Shown here: positions 8,184 to 16,349 of the stretch, one piece after another
How the letters are laid out: the number at the start of each line of letters is the position of its first letter
How positions within the stretch are numbered: position 1 is the first letter of the stretch
The notes under the pieces: generated by a model
Database searches by the model: none
The model's input: the letters and a program-made list of their open reading frames with translations, nothing else
Told to the model about the DNA's origin: nothing
NCBI RefSeq assembly: GCF_902706605.1
Contig: NZ_CACSLH010000001.1
Location: 186,001 to 250,000 of the forward strand
Length of the DNA stretch: 64,000 nucleotides
Direction: 5' to 3'
Source of the DNA: Enterococcus sp. CSURQ0835
GTDB taxonomy: Bacteria; Bacillota; Bacilli; Lactobacillales; Enterococcaceae
Translations under genes and position numbers: made by a program

Positions 8184-10079
8184 ATGGATACAAGTTTGAT
8201 CAAAGAAGATTTCTATGAAGCAGTCAATGGACAATGGCTCAAAGAAGCGACGATCCCAGCCGATAAACCGGCGACTGGCGGCTTTCAAGACTTAGTGGAT
8301 CAGATCGATGATTTATTGCTGGAAGAAACGGAAAAATTCCAGCTTGATCCAACTAAATTGAACGCGGCGATGCAAGAATACGTCAATTATTTCCAATTAG
8401 CTAGTGACTACCAGACGCGAGATGCTCAAGGTGCCGAACCAATGAAGCCGTTACTACAACGCGTCGAAGCGTTACAAGATTTAACTGATTTGAATGATCA
8501 GCTAGCTGACTGGTTACTGGCGGGATTGCCTTTGCCATTTGGCTTAGACATCGATGCGGACATGAAAAACGCGCAACGTAACGCGCTGTTTGCGGCAGCT
8601 CCAAGCTTGATCTTGCCCGATAAAACGTATTACGAACCAGAGCATCCGCAAGCAGAAGCGTTAAGCGAAATCTTTAAACAGATGACCTTACAGTTGTTTG
8701 CTTTAGCTGACTACGATGCGGCGGCCGCTCAAACGATCACTGAAGACGCCCTTGCCTTTGACCGACTATTAGCGCCTCACGTAAAAAGTGCGGAAGAAAA
8801 TGCGGATTATAGCAAAATGTACAATCCACAAACATTGGCAGAATTTACCAGTCACTCCCATTATTTGGCGTTTGATCAGTTAATCCTAGCTGTGATCGGT
8901 GCAAAACCAGAAAAAATCATCGTAACAGAACCCGCTTATTTCGCAGCATTCGATCAATTGGTCACTCCAGAAAATTTCACCTTGTTGAAACACTGGATGC
9001 TCGTCATGACCTTAAATGCTTTGACCGGTTACTTGAGTGAAGATTTTCGGCAAACTGGCGGGATCTACTCCCGAGCATTGTCAGGAGCAACCGAAGCGCG
9101 TCCCAAGAAAAAAGCCGCTTTTTATTTAGCTCGTGGTCGCTTTGATCAAATCGTTGGCGACTATTATGGTCAAACTTATTTCGGCCAAAAAGCCAAACAA
9201 GATGTAACGCAAATGGTGGAAACGATGGTGGACGTCTACAAACAGCGGCTGCAAACTACCAGCTGGCTCAGTGAAGCGACTCGTCAAAAAGCGATCGTTA
9301 AATTAAATACATTAGGCATCCAAGTCGGCTTTCCTGATGAGATCCCTGCGATTTATCACCAGTTCAAAGTCGATCCGGCAAAAAGTTTGCTGGAAAATGC
9401 CTTACATTTTAGTTTCTTAGTCCGACAAGATCAATTCAGCAAATGGGATCAACCGGTGGATCGCAATGAATGGGAGATGAGTGCTGACACGGTCAACGCT
9501 TATTATCATCCGTTTCGCAATCTGATTGTCTTTCCAGCTGCCATCTTACAAGCACCGTTTTACAGTTTGAAACAGTCCAGCAGTCAAAATTATGGCGGGA
9601 TCGGAGCGGTTATCGCCCATGAGATCTCTCACGCTTTTGACAACAATGGCGCCTTGTTTGATGAATACGGCAACTTGAATAATTGGTGGACAGAAAAAGA
9701 TCAAGCAGCCTTCAAACAATTAGCCCAAGATATGGTCGCAGAATTTGATGGCCTTGAGATCGCGGGCGGCACCGTGAATGGCAAGCTGACCGTTTCGGAA
9801 AATATCGCCGATGCCGGCGGATTGAGCTGCGCGCTCGAAGCCGCTAAACGAGAATCAGATGTCGATCTTTCCGCCTTTTTCATCAACTGGGCCACGATTT
9901 GGCGGATGAAAGCACGTGCTGAATACACGCAATTGCTGTTAGCCGTTGACGTTCACGCGCCCAATAAACTTCGAGCCAACGTTCAAGTCAAAAATTTGGC
10001 TGATTTTTATGAAACCTTTGACATCCAGCCTGATGATGGCATGTACTTGCCACCAGAAAGCCGGGTTCAGATCTGGTAA
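8184..10079 (+). CDS. pepO: M13-family endopeptidase (PepO-like)
   Basis: Neprilysin-type zinc endopeptidase of 631 residues, cytosolic in lactic acid bacteria, cleaving oligopeptides. The zinc motif HEISH sits in VIAHEISHAFDNNGA (near residue 481), and the third ligand Glu and stabilising Asp lie in ENIADAGG (near residue 536). The substrate-anchoring NAYYHP is near residue 435, and the C-terminal RANVQVKNLADFYETF block is typical. There is no signal peptide. The ATG follows AAAGGACGTGATGCA. It appears monocistronic and is followed by a large inverted repeat and a terminator. Confidence 0.93.
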   Translation: MDTSLIKEDFYEAVNGQWLKEATIPADKPATGGFQDLVDQIDDLLLEETEKFQLDPTKLNAAMQEYVNYFQLASDYQTRDAQGAEPMKPLLQRVEALQDLTDLNDQLADWLLAGLPLPFGLDIDADMKNAQRNALFAAAPSLILPDKTYYEPEHPQAEALSEIFKQMTLQLFALADYDAAAAQTITEDALAFDRLLAPHVKSAEENADYSKMYNPQTLAEFTSHSHYLAFDQLILAVIGAKPEKIIVTEPAYFAAFDQLVTPENFTLLKHWMLVMTLNALTGYLSEDFRQTGGIYSRALSGATEARPKKKAAFYLARGRFDQIVGDYYGQTYFGQKAKQDVTQMVETMVDVYKQRLQTTSWLSEATRQKAIVKLNTLGIQVGFPDEIPAIYHQFKVDPAKSLLENALHFSFLVRQDQFSKWDQPVDRNEWEMSADTVNAYYHPFRNLIVFPAAILQAPFYSLKQSSSQNYGGIGAVIAHEISHAFDNNGALFDEYGNLNNWWTEKDQAAFKQLAQDMVAEFDGLEIAGGTVNGKLTVSENIADAGGLSCALEAAKRESDVDLSAFFINWATIWRMKARAEYTQLLLAVDVHAPNKLRANVQVKNLADFYETFDIQPDDGMYLPPESRVQIW

Positions 10080-10093
10080 GTATCAAAAGCTAA

Positions 10094-10190
10094 CAGAACC
10101 GGTCAGCTCTCGAAAATTAAGCCGAATTTGACGCATGATGCGCTTTATCAGGAGTCAAACTCGACTTAATTCTTCTGAGAGTTGGTTCTG
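10094..10190. repeat. Long imperfect inverted repeat downstream of pepO
   Basis: The two arms, roughly 45 nt each, start with CAGAACC (10094-10100) and end with GGTTCTG (10184-10190). They include CTCTC/GAGAG and ATTAAGCCGAATTTGAC against GTCAAACTCGACTTAAT (15 of 17 positions complementary). Transcribed RNA would fold into one long hairpin around a short loop near 10140. No gene, target duplication or T-run is attached. Confidence 0.7.
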
Positions 10191-10223
10191 GAAGCTAGAC
10201 AACTTTATCATCCCTTAGGCTAT

Positions 10224-10261
10224 AAAAAAAGTTACTCAGCTCAAAGCCGAGTAACTTTTTT
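10224..10261. terminator. Bidirectional hairpin terminator
   Basis: A-run, GTTACTCAGC stem with a short loop, GCCGAGTAAC, then T-run. It ends pepO on the plus strand. On the minus strand it lies immediately after the truncated 3'-end copy of the 12048-12680 gene (stop at about 10262-10264), so it was probably that gene's original terminator. Confidence 0.85.
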
Positions 10262-10277
10262 AGGATTGTTCGGAATC

Positions 10278-10319
10278 TTTATCATCCATTGCTTTGATAT
10301 TTAAGATCGTTTGGTAATT
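10278..10319 (-). repeat. Displaced 3'-end copy of the 12048-12680 gene (left boundary of islet)
   Basis: These 42 bp match 12060-12101 at 38 positions. Read on the minus strand they encode QTILNIKAMDDK and then run to DSEQS and a stop, an alternative C-terminus to the QTILKIKAMDDKGQK of the intact gene. The copy ends right before the terminator at 10224-10261. Confidence 0.8.
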
Positions 10320-10703
10320 GATTGCAAAAAGATATTAACCTAAAATCAATGTTAGTAAAAACTATCCTGTGATAAAAATAGTTAGGTTTGGAAACCTATA
10401 TACCAAGTTCCGTATTTACTAAATCAAGAAAAATTTTAGTCCTACCCAGCATTTTTCACATTTTTGTGAACTAAGTAGATACTGTTTAATATCTGCTAAC
10501 TTTACTTAACATCTATAATTCAATGAAATATATAAACTGTTTAGGTGCATCAATCCAATATGCATAAATTTAATACGAATTTATTTTTTGCTCAGTATTG
10601 CGTTTATTGGCACGCTCACAGATATAAAATAACTTTAAAAAGACAAACTAGCCCATGATTATTATGAAACCTTAGTAGATTGATAACTGTGTACCAAAAT
10701 TAA
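10320..10703. other. AT-rich non-coding stretch of the islet
   Basis: I see no supported gene in this interval. It is strongly AT-rich with many stops in all frames and a few short inverted repeats. It leads into the promoters of the bacteriocin-like gene. Confidence 0.6.
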
Positions 10704-10785
10704 TTGGAAACGCTTTATACCCCTATTATAATTACTGACAAATGTAGAAAAACTCATTAACATAGACATATATCTATGCTAATAT
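10704..10785 (+). promoter_or_regulatory. Two promoters and a palindrome ahead of the bacteriocin-like gene
   Basis: Promoter 1 is TTGGAA (10704-10709), 17 nt, TATAAT (10727-10732); its -35 overlaps TTGGAAACGCTTTATA, a weak catabolite-responsive-element look-alike. Promoter 2 is TTAACA (10757-10762), 17 nt, TAATAT (10780-10785) with an extended TGC. The spacer of promoter 2 contains the palindrome CATAGA-6-TCTATG at 10761-10778, a candidate operator. Confidence 0.6.
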
Positions 10786-10826
10786 CAAGGTGCTTCAATT
10801 ACTAATTGTAAAGGTGATAAATTATT

Positions 10827-11458
10827 ATGAAGTCAAGAAAAAAAAACAACGTTGCTCTGTCTTTTAACTACATTACTCATGTCAACTGCTCCCTTGCTGA
10901 ACTTTGGAATTAATGCTGATGCTGTCTCTGCTTCAGAAAACGTTCCCTCAGAAAAAACATATATACCTAACAACCAAGACGCTATTTCACAGGCTCGGCA
11001 AGCTGGAGAATCCTTTACTAAAAAACGGATAGCTTCTGGTGATTTAGTTGTGGATGCTGAAGGAAACTTACAAGTTACTCAACATTGGATTGAAAAAATA
11101 AAGAAAAATATCTCCCCTAATTATGACGTTATTGCTGAAGGTGCCTCAATAATTCTAATAGACAAAACTAATCTCCTACTACGAGCTGGCGGAGGTGTAA
11201 CTAAAATCGTTAATACTTGGAAAGGCTTTGACTTATACCTAAAAGACTCTGATGCTAAAAACGTTCCTGACGCACAACAAATAGCGGGTATCATAGCTCC
11301 TATAGTTGGCGGTCCTTTAGGAGCTGTACTTGGAGGTTTAGCTGCAGCAAGTGGCAGTAGTAATTAATAGGGTCAATAATGGAAATGGCGTAATTATAGC
11401 TTTTTTAGGAAATCAATTAAAGCCTCCCCCAATAGTGCATTGGATTGCCGCACAATAA
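10827..11458 (+). pseudogene. Secreted bacteriocin-like protein, interrupted by two frameshifts
   Basis: The ATG at 10827 follows AAAGGTGAT but its frame stops after 28 codons. Removing one base from the nine-A run at 10838-10846 joins MKSRKKTTLLCLLTTLL to the frame of 10852-11367 and gives a perfect signal peptide. Removing one A near 11350 joins GGLAAA to a second frame that reads on to 11458 and ends IVHWIAAQ. The repaired product would be about 209 residues: signal peptide, polar middle, and a glycine-rich hydrophobic tail (GIIAPIVGGPLGAVLGG). I do not recognise a named family; a membrane-active secreted peptide is inferred. A small membrane protein follows, as immunity genes often do. 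Confidence 0.55.
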
Positions 11459-11480
11459 TTATTTGAAAGTTGGTTATAAC

Positions 11481-11642
11481 ATGATTGACCCAGTATTTTT
11501 ATTATCATTTGGTATATTCCTGGTAGTTCTATGTTTAGGAGCTGAATATAATCCTATTATAAAAAAATACCCTATAATACAGAAAGTTATTTTAGTAATT
11601 ACTGGTATATGCATGTTACTCTCACTCTTGAAAATACGATAA
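11481..11642 (+). CDS. Small two-helix membrane protein, possible immunity protein
   Basis: A 53-residue protein with two hydrophobic segments (about residues 4-20 and 32-49) separated by EYNPIIKKYP and ending LLKIR. I prefer the ATG at 11481 over the in-frame TTG at 11445, because the TTG overlaps the end of the preceding reading frame; no strong ribosome binding site supports either. Its size, topology and place right after the bacteriocin-like gene suggest self-immunity, but this is context only and no family was recognised. Confidence 0.45.
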   Translation: MIDPVFLLSFGIFLVVLCLGAEYNPIIKKYPIIQKVILVITGICMLLSLLKIR

Positions 11643-12047
11643 GACATTTATTAAGCAAGTGTAAATTTCAGCCACTTGGTAAAATTTATTAGTTATTCAG
11701 AGTTTAGTCTATTGATCATATTTTTGGCAATCAAATCTATGTTTAATAGAATTAGAGCAAAAGTGTCTAGTCAGCTGATTCACAATTAGAAGAAGATTCC
11801 CACATATATCTTAACCTCAGTCTTGGACTATTCGCTTGAATTTCACTCTGTACTTGATTTTATGACATTCACAAATTACGTCATCGTAATTCCTGTATTA
11901 TTGATTGTTAGTAACTTCAATAATACAAGAGATTTTACGATGACGTTTTTGTATTTCACTAGGGTGTTTAGACTGTGCATAAAGTTTATTAATATTTTTA
12001 TTTATCAAACACACCAATCAGATTCTATTCCGCTCTCCTTTCTAAAT
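11643..12047. other. AT-rich non-coding end of the islet with a long inverted repeat
   Basis: No supported gene. The main structure is an inverted repeat at 11878-11946: ACGTCATCGTAA pairs with TTACGATGACGT and, inside it, GTATTATTGA pairs with TCAATAATAC, around a 12-nt loop. An 87-codon plus-strand frame that crosses it looks spurious. Confidence 0.55.
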
Positions 12048-12680
12048 TTATTTCTGACCCTTATCATCCATCGCTTTGATCTTTAAAATCGTTTGGTAAT
12101 TATAATACTGCCGAACCAGTTCTTTTTTGAAATTATTTGCAACTGTGTTAAAGATCCCATATGGTACTGCCCCACTGCGATCATCTCCAGAGACTTCCGT
12201 TTTTAAATCCGAAAGCAATTCTTTTCGCTCCAATAAATTTTTGATCACGGAGATGAACATCAAACCCGTGACATATTCAATAAAATAATTTTGATAATAC
12301 ATCTCGGCCAAATCAACTCCGCGATCGACATTTTGTTGGATACTCGTCTCATAACGGTTCAGTAAAGCCTGCGAATGATTGACTTGTGAGATCTTTTGCG
12401 GATCAAGCCAGCTAAGGAGTTCATCTTCAGTCACGGTGGTAGTATCACCAGTCAAAATCGCTTGTTTCAATTGATCTAAGATGATGATATTTCCTTCTGA
12501 GACATACAATAATTTTTCCGCGCTTGCTTTGACTGGCTCCGTTGCTTGGCTAATCGTCTGTGCCTCACCTGCGATCTTTTCCGCCATCGGCAATAAACGT
12601 TGCGGAGCTTCTAAAGCATTCGACAAAAAATCATTTGCTAAATTACTGACGATCATTTCAAATTGGGTCGTTTTTTCCAT
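12048..12680 (-). CDS. Hypothetical protein; target gene of the islet
   Basis: A 210-residue protein of unknown function beginning MEKTTQFEMIVSNL behind GAGGTGAAATAAG. It looks soluble and mostly helical, with heptad-like stretches near residues 30-60 and 120-150. A moderately hydrophobic segment around residue 138 (YVTGLMFISVI) is too polar for a confident membrane span. Its last 14 codons lie in a 42-bp repeat found again at 10278-10319, so the present 3' end appears to have been supplied by the inserted islet. No domain was recognised. Confidence 0.65.
   Translation of the reverse strand: MEKTTQFEMIVSNLANDFLSNALEAPQRLLPMAEKIAGEAQTISQATEPVKASAEKLLYVSEGNIIILDQLKQAILTGDTTTVTEDELLSWLDPQKISQVNHSQALLNRYETSIQQNVDRGVDLAEMYYQNYFIEYVTGLMFISVIKNLLERKELLSDLKTEVSGDDRSGAVPYGIFNTVANNFKKELVRQYYNYQTILKIKAMDDKGQK
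12060..12101 (-). repeat. Right boundary repeat of the islet
   Basis: Matches 10278-10319 at 38 of 42 positions. It lies inside the intact copy of the gene and encodes its C-terminus. Confidence 0.8.
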
Positions 12681-12738
12681 CTTATTTCACCTCGCTTACA
12701 TTATAAAGAAAAAGCTTACATCTGGAAAATAATTGTTC

Positions 12739-13125
12739 TCACTCTTTGGAACGAATTTTTTTGATCAGCTGCGGTCCTTTCAAATAGCTCGTCAACCCCA
12801 CCAATAAAGCTAGATAGATCCCAATCAATAGTAAGCGGACAAAGAGATGGTCGACTACTAAAAAAGAAAGTGCAAAAACGAAAAACATCCCGCCAAACAT
12901 TTTGAGCAAACTTTTAGTCGAAAGCTCTTTGGTGACGAACGGTTGAATGTAACGCTGATAATTTTTAGAAGCAGTGAAACGCTGATACAACTTTTCTGAA
13001 CTGCGTAACCAGAAAAAAGCAGTTGCTAAATAAAGTGGCGTCGTAGGAATTAACGGTACAAAGATCCCGATCGTCCCGATCATAAAAGTCAGCGCCCCCA
13101 AACTAGTAAAGATCACCTTTTTCAT
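12739..13125 (-). CDS. DUF454 (YbaN-like) membrane protein
   Basis: A 128-residue membrane protein. The N-terminal GTIGIFVPLIPTTPLYLATAFFWLRSS region, given here as the adjoining motifs GIFVPLIPTTP and FFWLRSS, is diagnostic of the YbaN/DUF454 family. Two or three further hydrophobic segments follow (about residues 72-110). Function is not established for the family. The start is an ATG behind GAGGGGCGCG. It lies 58 nt downstream of the hypothetical protein gene on the same strand. Confidence 0.85.
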   Translation of the reverse strand: MKKVIFTSLGALTFMIGTIGIFVPLIPTTPLYLATAFFWLRSSEKLYQRFTASKNYQRYIQPFVTKELSTKSLLKMFGGMFFVFALSFLVVDHLFVRLLLIGIYLALLVGLTSYLKGPQLIKKIRSKE

Positions 13126-13253
13126 CGCGCCCCTCCTCGTAAAACTTTCACTCGCCGTGCTAGTCCTTAACTAGACCCGCCCCTATAAAATGAATAAACT
13201 ATGATATAATTATGATATAATAATTATAAACTATTTAGAAGGGAGTTGCACTT

Positions 13254-15194
13254 ATGTCGCTAGAAACCTTCGAAACGCTCCAGCACACGACCATTCGTCA
13301 AAAAGTGCTTGGCAGTTTGATTCGTTCCCAGGCCTTTGATGAAGCATTTTATTACGATGGCCCCCTCGGTGCAAGTTACACAGCTGAACAAACTACTTTT
13401 CGCGTGTGGTCACCACTAGCTGCGAAAGTCGAACTTATCTGTTACCAAGACGCGACACCAAATAGCCCCATCGCCACCGTTCAAACGATGACAGAAACTT
13501 ATTTGGGGACCTTTGAAGTCACATTACAACAAGATTGTCGCAATCTCGTGTATAGTTATTTGATTTATTATGCGCCGCACGCCTCAGTTTACAGTCAAGA
13601 TCCCTATGCTACGGGTGCGACAGTCAATGGGCAACGATCAGTCGTCATCGCACCTGATGACGTCGCGCTCAAAAATTTCAAGCGTCTAAAAGGAATCCCG
13701 CCGACTGATGCGGTGATCTATGAGTTGCACATTCGCGATTTTTCCATTGACCCAAACAGCGGGATCAGCCAAAAAGGAAAATACTTGGGCGTAGTTGAAG
13801 AGCAGACCACTACCCCCACGGGTCAGGCGACTGGATTTGATTATTTAAAAGAACTCGGTGTCACCCACGTCGAAATTTTGCCTTTTTATGATTTTGCGAC
13901 AGTCGATGAAACACACTTAGCAGAAGCGCAATACAATTGGGGCTATGATCCTCTGAATTACAATGTCCCAGAAGGCTCTTACAGTACTGACCCTTACGAT
14001 CCTTTAGTACGCATTCGCGAGTTAAAACAAATGATCAAAAAATTACACACTGCTGGGATTCGAGTGATCATGGATGTCGTCTACAACCACGTGTATGAAC
14101 CAAAAGAACATCCGCTCCACAAAACATTTCCGGGCTATTATTTCCGCTATCAGGCAGATGGTGAACTTGCTAATGGAACTGGTGTGGGCAATGATCTCGC
14201 TTCAGAACGCAAGATGATGCGTAAATTCATCGTGGATAGTGTCGTGTATTGGGCTAAAAATTTCCACTTGGATGGCTTCCGATTTGATTTGATGGGCAAT
14301 CTTGATCTAGAGACGATGCAAGCGATCCGAAAAGCCTTAGATGAGATCGATCCGACCATCTTACTTTTAGGTGAAGGTTGGGATCTAGCAACTACTTTAC
14401 CGGCTGAAAAAAAAGCGATCCAACAAAATGCCCAGCAGATTCCGCGCATCGCCTTTTTCAATGACCGTTTGCGAGATCAAATCAAAGGCGATGTCTTTTC
14501 AGATCAACATACCGGCTTCATCAACGGCGGCGTCTTATTTGAACCCGATCTAGCTCAGCAATTATTAGCTGGCGCCTTTACGCCTACAACACCTTACACT
14601 AGTCCACAGCAAATCATCCAATATGCAGAAGCCCATGATAATCTGACTTTGTTTGATAAACTCGTTAAGACGAACCCCAACGATACACCGCAACAGCGTA
14701 TCAAACGAAACACGTTAGGGACCAGTTTAGTCTTACTAGCGCAAGGCATTCCTTTCATCCAAGCAGGTCAAGAATTTTTACGGACAAAACAAGGTGATCC
14801 TAACAGCTACCGTTCACCTGATAATATCAACCAGTTGGACTGGGAGCAAGCGGCCAGTTTACACATCGTCACGAATTATTTTAAACAACTGATCGCATTG
14901 CGCCGAACGCATCGTTTGTTTCATTTAAAAAGTTACGAAGATATCCGCCATCATGCACGACTTGTTGCAGCGTATGATCAATTGATCGTGATCCGGCTAT
15001 TTGATCGGCACAATGAATTTCTCCTTGCCTTCAATGCCAGCACCGCTACTCGCAAGCTTCCTCTGATCGATTTCAAACGGGCGGAGCTACTGTTGAGTAA
15101 TGCGTTGCCACAAGAAAAGATCGCTGAAAAAAAAGCGCATCGTCACCAGCAATTATTACCACTTAGTGCGACTATTTTTTATCATAGCTTTTAA
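13254..15194 (+). CDS. pulA: Type I pullulanase (GH13 debranching enzyme)
   Basis: Hydrolyses alpha-1,6 branches of pullulan, glycogen or limit dextrins. The 646 residues hold an N-terminal CBM48-like beta domain (about 35-130), then the GH13 barrel. The pullulanase signature YNWGYDP is near residue 227. GH13 regions follow: VIMDVVYNHVYE, DGFRFDLMG (nucleophile Asp), LLLGEGWDL (acid/base Glu) and YAEAHDNLT (His-Asp). There is no signal peptide, so it acts inside the cell. It starts at an ATG behind GAAGGGAGTTGCACTT; several TATAAT-like hexamers lie upstream. It appears monocistronic. Confidence 0.93.
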   Translation: MSLETFETLQHTTIRQKVLGSLIRSQAFDEAFYYDGPLGASYTAEQTTFRVWSPLAAKVELICYQDATPNSPIATVQTMTETYLGTFEVTLQQDCRNLVYSYLIYYAPHASVYSQDPYATGATVNGQRSVVIAPDDVALKNFKRLKGIPPTDAVIYELHIRDFSIDPNSGISQKGKYLGVVEEQTTTPTGQATGFDYLKELGVTHVEILPFYDFATVDETHLAEAQYNWGYDPLNYNVPEGSYSTDPYDPLVRIRELKQMIKKLHTAGIRVIMDVVYNHVYEPKEHPLHKTFPGYYFRYQADGELANGTGVGNDLASERKMMRKFIVDSVVYWAKNFHLDGFRFDLMGNLDLETMQAIRKALDEIDPTILLLGEGWDLATTLPAEKKAIQQNAQQIPRIAFFNDRLRDQIKGDVFSDQHTGFINGGVLFEPDLAQQLLAGAFTPTTPYTSPQQIIQYAEAHDNLTLFDKLVKTNPNDTPQQRIKRNTLGTSLVLLAQGIPFIQAGQEFLRTKQGDPNSYRSPDNINQLDWEQAASLHIVTNYFKQLIALRRTHRLFHLKSYEDIRHHARLVAAYDQLIVIRLFDRHNEFLLAFNASTATRKLPLIDFKRAELLLSNALPQEKIAEKKAHRHQQLLPLSATIFYHSF

Positions 15195-15239
15195 TGTGAA
15201 CTAATTATCAGCTTCAATCATTTGTTTGCGCTACTAAAA

Positions 15240-15275
15240 AAATCTGCTGATCGAGCTGATCAGCAGATTTCTTGT
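15240..15275. terminator. Terminator between pulA and the FNT gene
   Basis: A 13-bp stem AAATCTGCTGATC (15240-15252) with GATCAGCAGATTT (15258-15270). On the minus strand it is followed by a T-run, so it chiefly ends the FNT gene. Confidence 0.8.
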
Positions 15276-15282
15276 GGTTGAA

Positions 15283-16050
15283 TTATGCATGGCCTTTTAC
15301 ATACGAAGCAAAATACGGAAACGAGACAAAGCCGACGCCGCCTAAAATATTGCCGAAATAAACGGGAATGATATTTTTAAAAAAGTCCACTAAGCTGATG
15401 TGGCCTTCAATGATCGCATCAGATAAAACGAACATGTTCGCCACACTATGTTGAAGGCCTAATAAAACAAAGATCATGATCGGAAACCAAATCCCTAAGA
15501 TCTTACCGGCAGAGTCTTTACAGCCATAACTTAACCACACGCCAAGGCCGACAAACCAATTACAGCCGATACCTGAGACAAAAGATTGAAGCGGCGTGGC
15601 AGCAAGTTTACTGTCTGCTACATGCAACATCTCGTGTAAATAATCTCCACTAGCAGTCAATCCGACCAAATGCCCGAAAAAATACGCGACAAACACAGCA
15701 CCGACTAGATTAGCTAGCGTGATCACCGCCCAATTTTTTACGACTTCCCAGCCGCTGACTTTTTTATCCAGCCACGCGATCGAGACAGCGACCATATTGC
15801 CCGTCACTAATTCCCCACCAGCTAATAAGATCACCACCAGTCCAATCGGAAAAACGGCAGCCCCTAATAACGTTCCTAAAAAACCTAACTCCACTGGTGC
15901 GGTGGCTGCGACTTTCATGTAAGCTAGATAACCTAATGAGATCATCGCGCCACCGATAAAACCTAATAAACATTTAGCAAGTAAATTCTTTTGTGTCTTT
16001 TCGATCCCTTTATGGATACAAACTGTTGCGGTTTCTGCTGGAGAAAACAT
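15283..16050 (-). CDS. Formate/nitrite transporter (FNT) family protein
   Basis: Pentameric FNT-type anion channel of about 255 residues with six membrane segments. Family motifs are GGELVTGNM (near residue 80), SGIGCNWFVGLGVW (near 165) and GLQHSVANMF (near 199), the last carrying the conserved pore His. I choose the ATG at 16048-16050 behind GAGGGAAGTGAACGA; the 40 upstream codons of the longer frame have no similarity to the family. In lactic acid bacteria such carriers usually export formate made by pyruvate formate-lyase. That gene is not here, so formate, nitrite or lactate as substrate is unresolved. Confidence 0.88.
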   Translation of the reverse strand: MFSPAETATVCIHKGIEKTQKNLLAKCLLGFIGGAMISLGYLAYMKVAATAPVELGFLGTLLGAAVFPIGLVVILLAGGELVTGNMVAVSIAWLDKKVSGWEVVKNWAVITLANLVGAVFVAYFFGHLVGLTASGDYLHEMLHVADSKLAATPLQSFVSGIGCNWFVGLGVWLSYGCKDSAGKILGIWFPIMIFVLLGLQHSVANMFVLSDAIIEGHISLVDFFKNIIPVYFGNILGGVGFVSFPYFASYVKGHA

Positions 16051-16215
16051 TCGTTCACTTCCCTCGATTTTTTGACTGGATTTATCATACAATGCTTTCA
16101 CTGATAAAAAAAGAAAGTTTTTGAGGAAGAAACAGCTTTTTTTATTGGAAGCTTTTTCATCAATTGTCACAAATTCTAATCTGTGCTAGGATAAAGGCGG
16201 CTTCGGCCAAAAAAA

Positions 16216-16312
16216 TCAGAGTAGGAAGTAAAGCGTTAAGTGCTGAAAGGATGGGATGTTGCCTTTTGGACGAAAGAATTTTTTTCTGCGGTTTTACTTT
16301 CGCATTCGCTGC
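16216..16312 (+). ncRNA. Tetrahydrofolate (THF) riboswitch
   Basis: The leader has the conserved THF-aptamer elements in order: AGAGTAG (16218-16224), GCGTTAAGTG, GGATGGGATGTTGCC, GGACGAAAG and the closing CGCATTCGCT (16301-16310). P1 pairs AAGTAAA with TTTACTT. The downstream AGCAGCTCTTAAAAGGAG contains the folT ribosome binding site, so translational control is likely. The call rests on motif match and on the folate transporter gene that follows. Confidence 0.85.
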
Positions 16313-16349
16313 ATGCAGATGTAGCAGCTCTTAAAAGGAGATGCTCACA

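Noticed and set aside
10704-10719. cre (CcpA) site in the bacteriocin-like promoter
   Set aside because: TTGGAAACGCTTTATA lacks the conserved CA of the right half-site; the match may be chance in AT-rich sequence. Mentioned only as a look-alike.
11823-12086. 87-codon plus-strand frame in the islet
   Set aside because: It crosses a long inverted repeat and overlaps the 3' end of the minus-strand gene; composition reflects AT-rich DNA and the start has no ribosome binding site.
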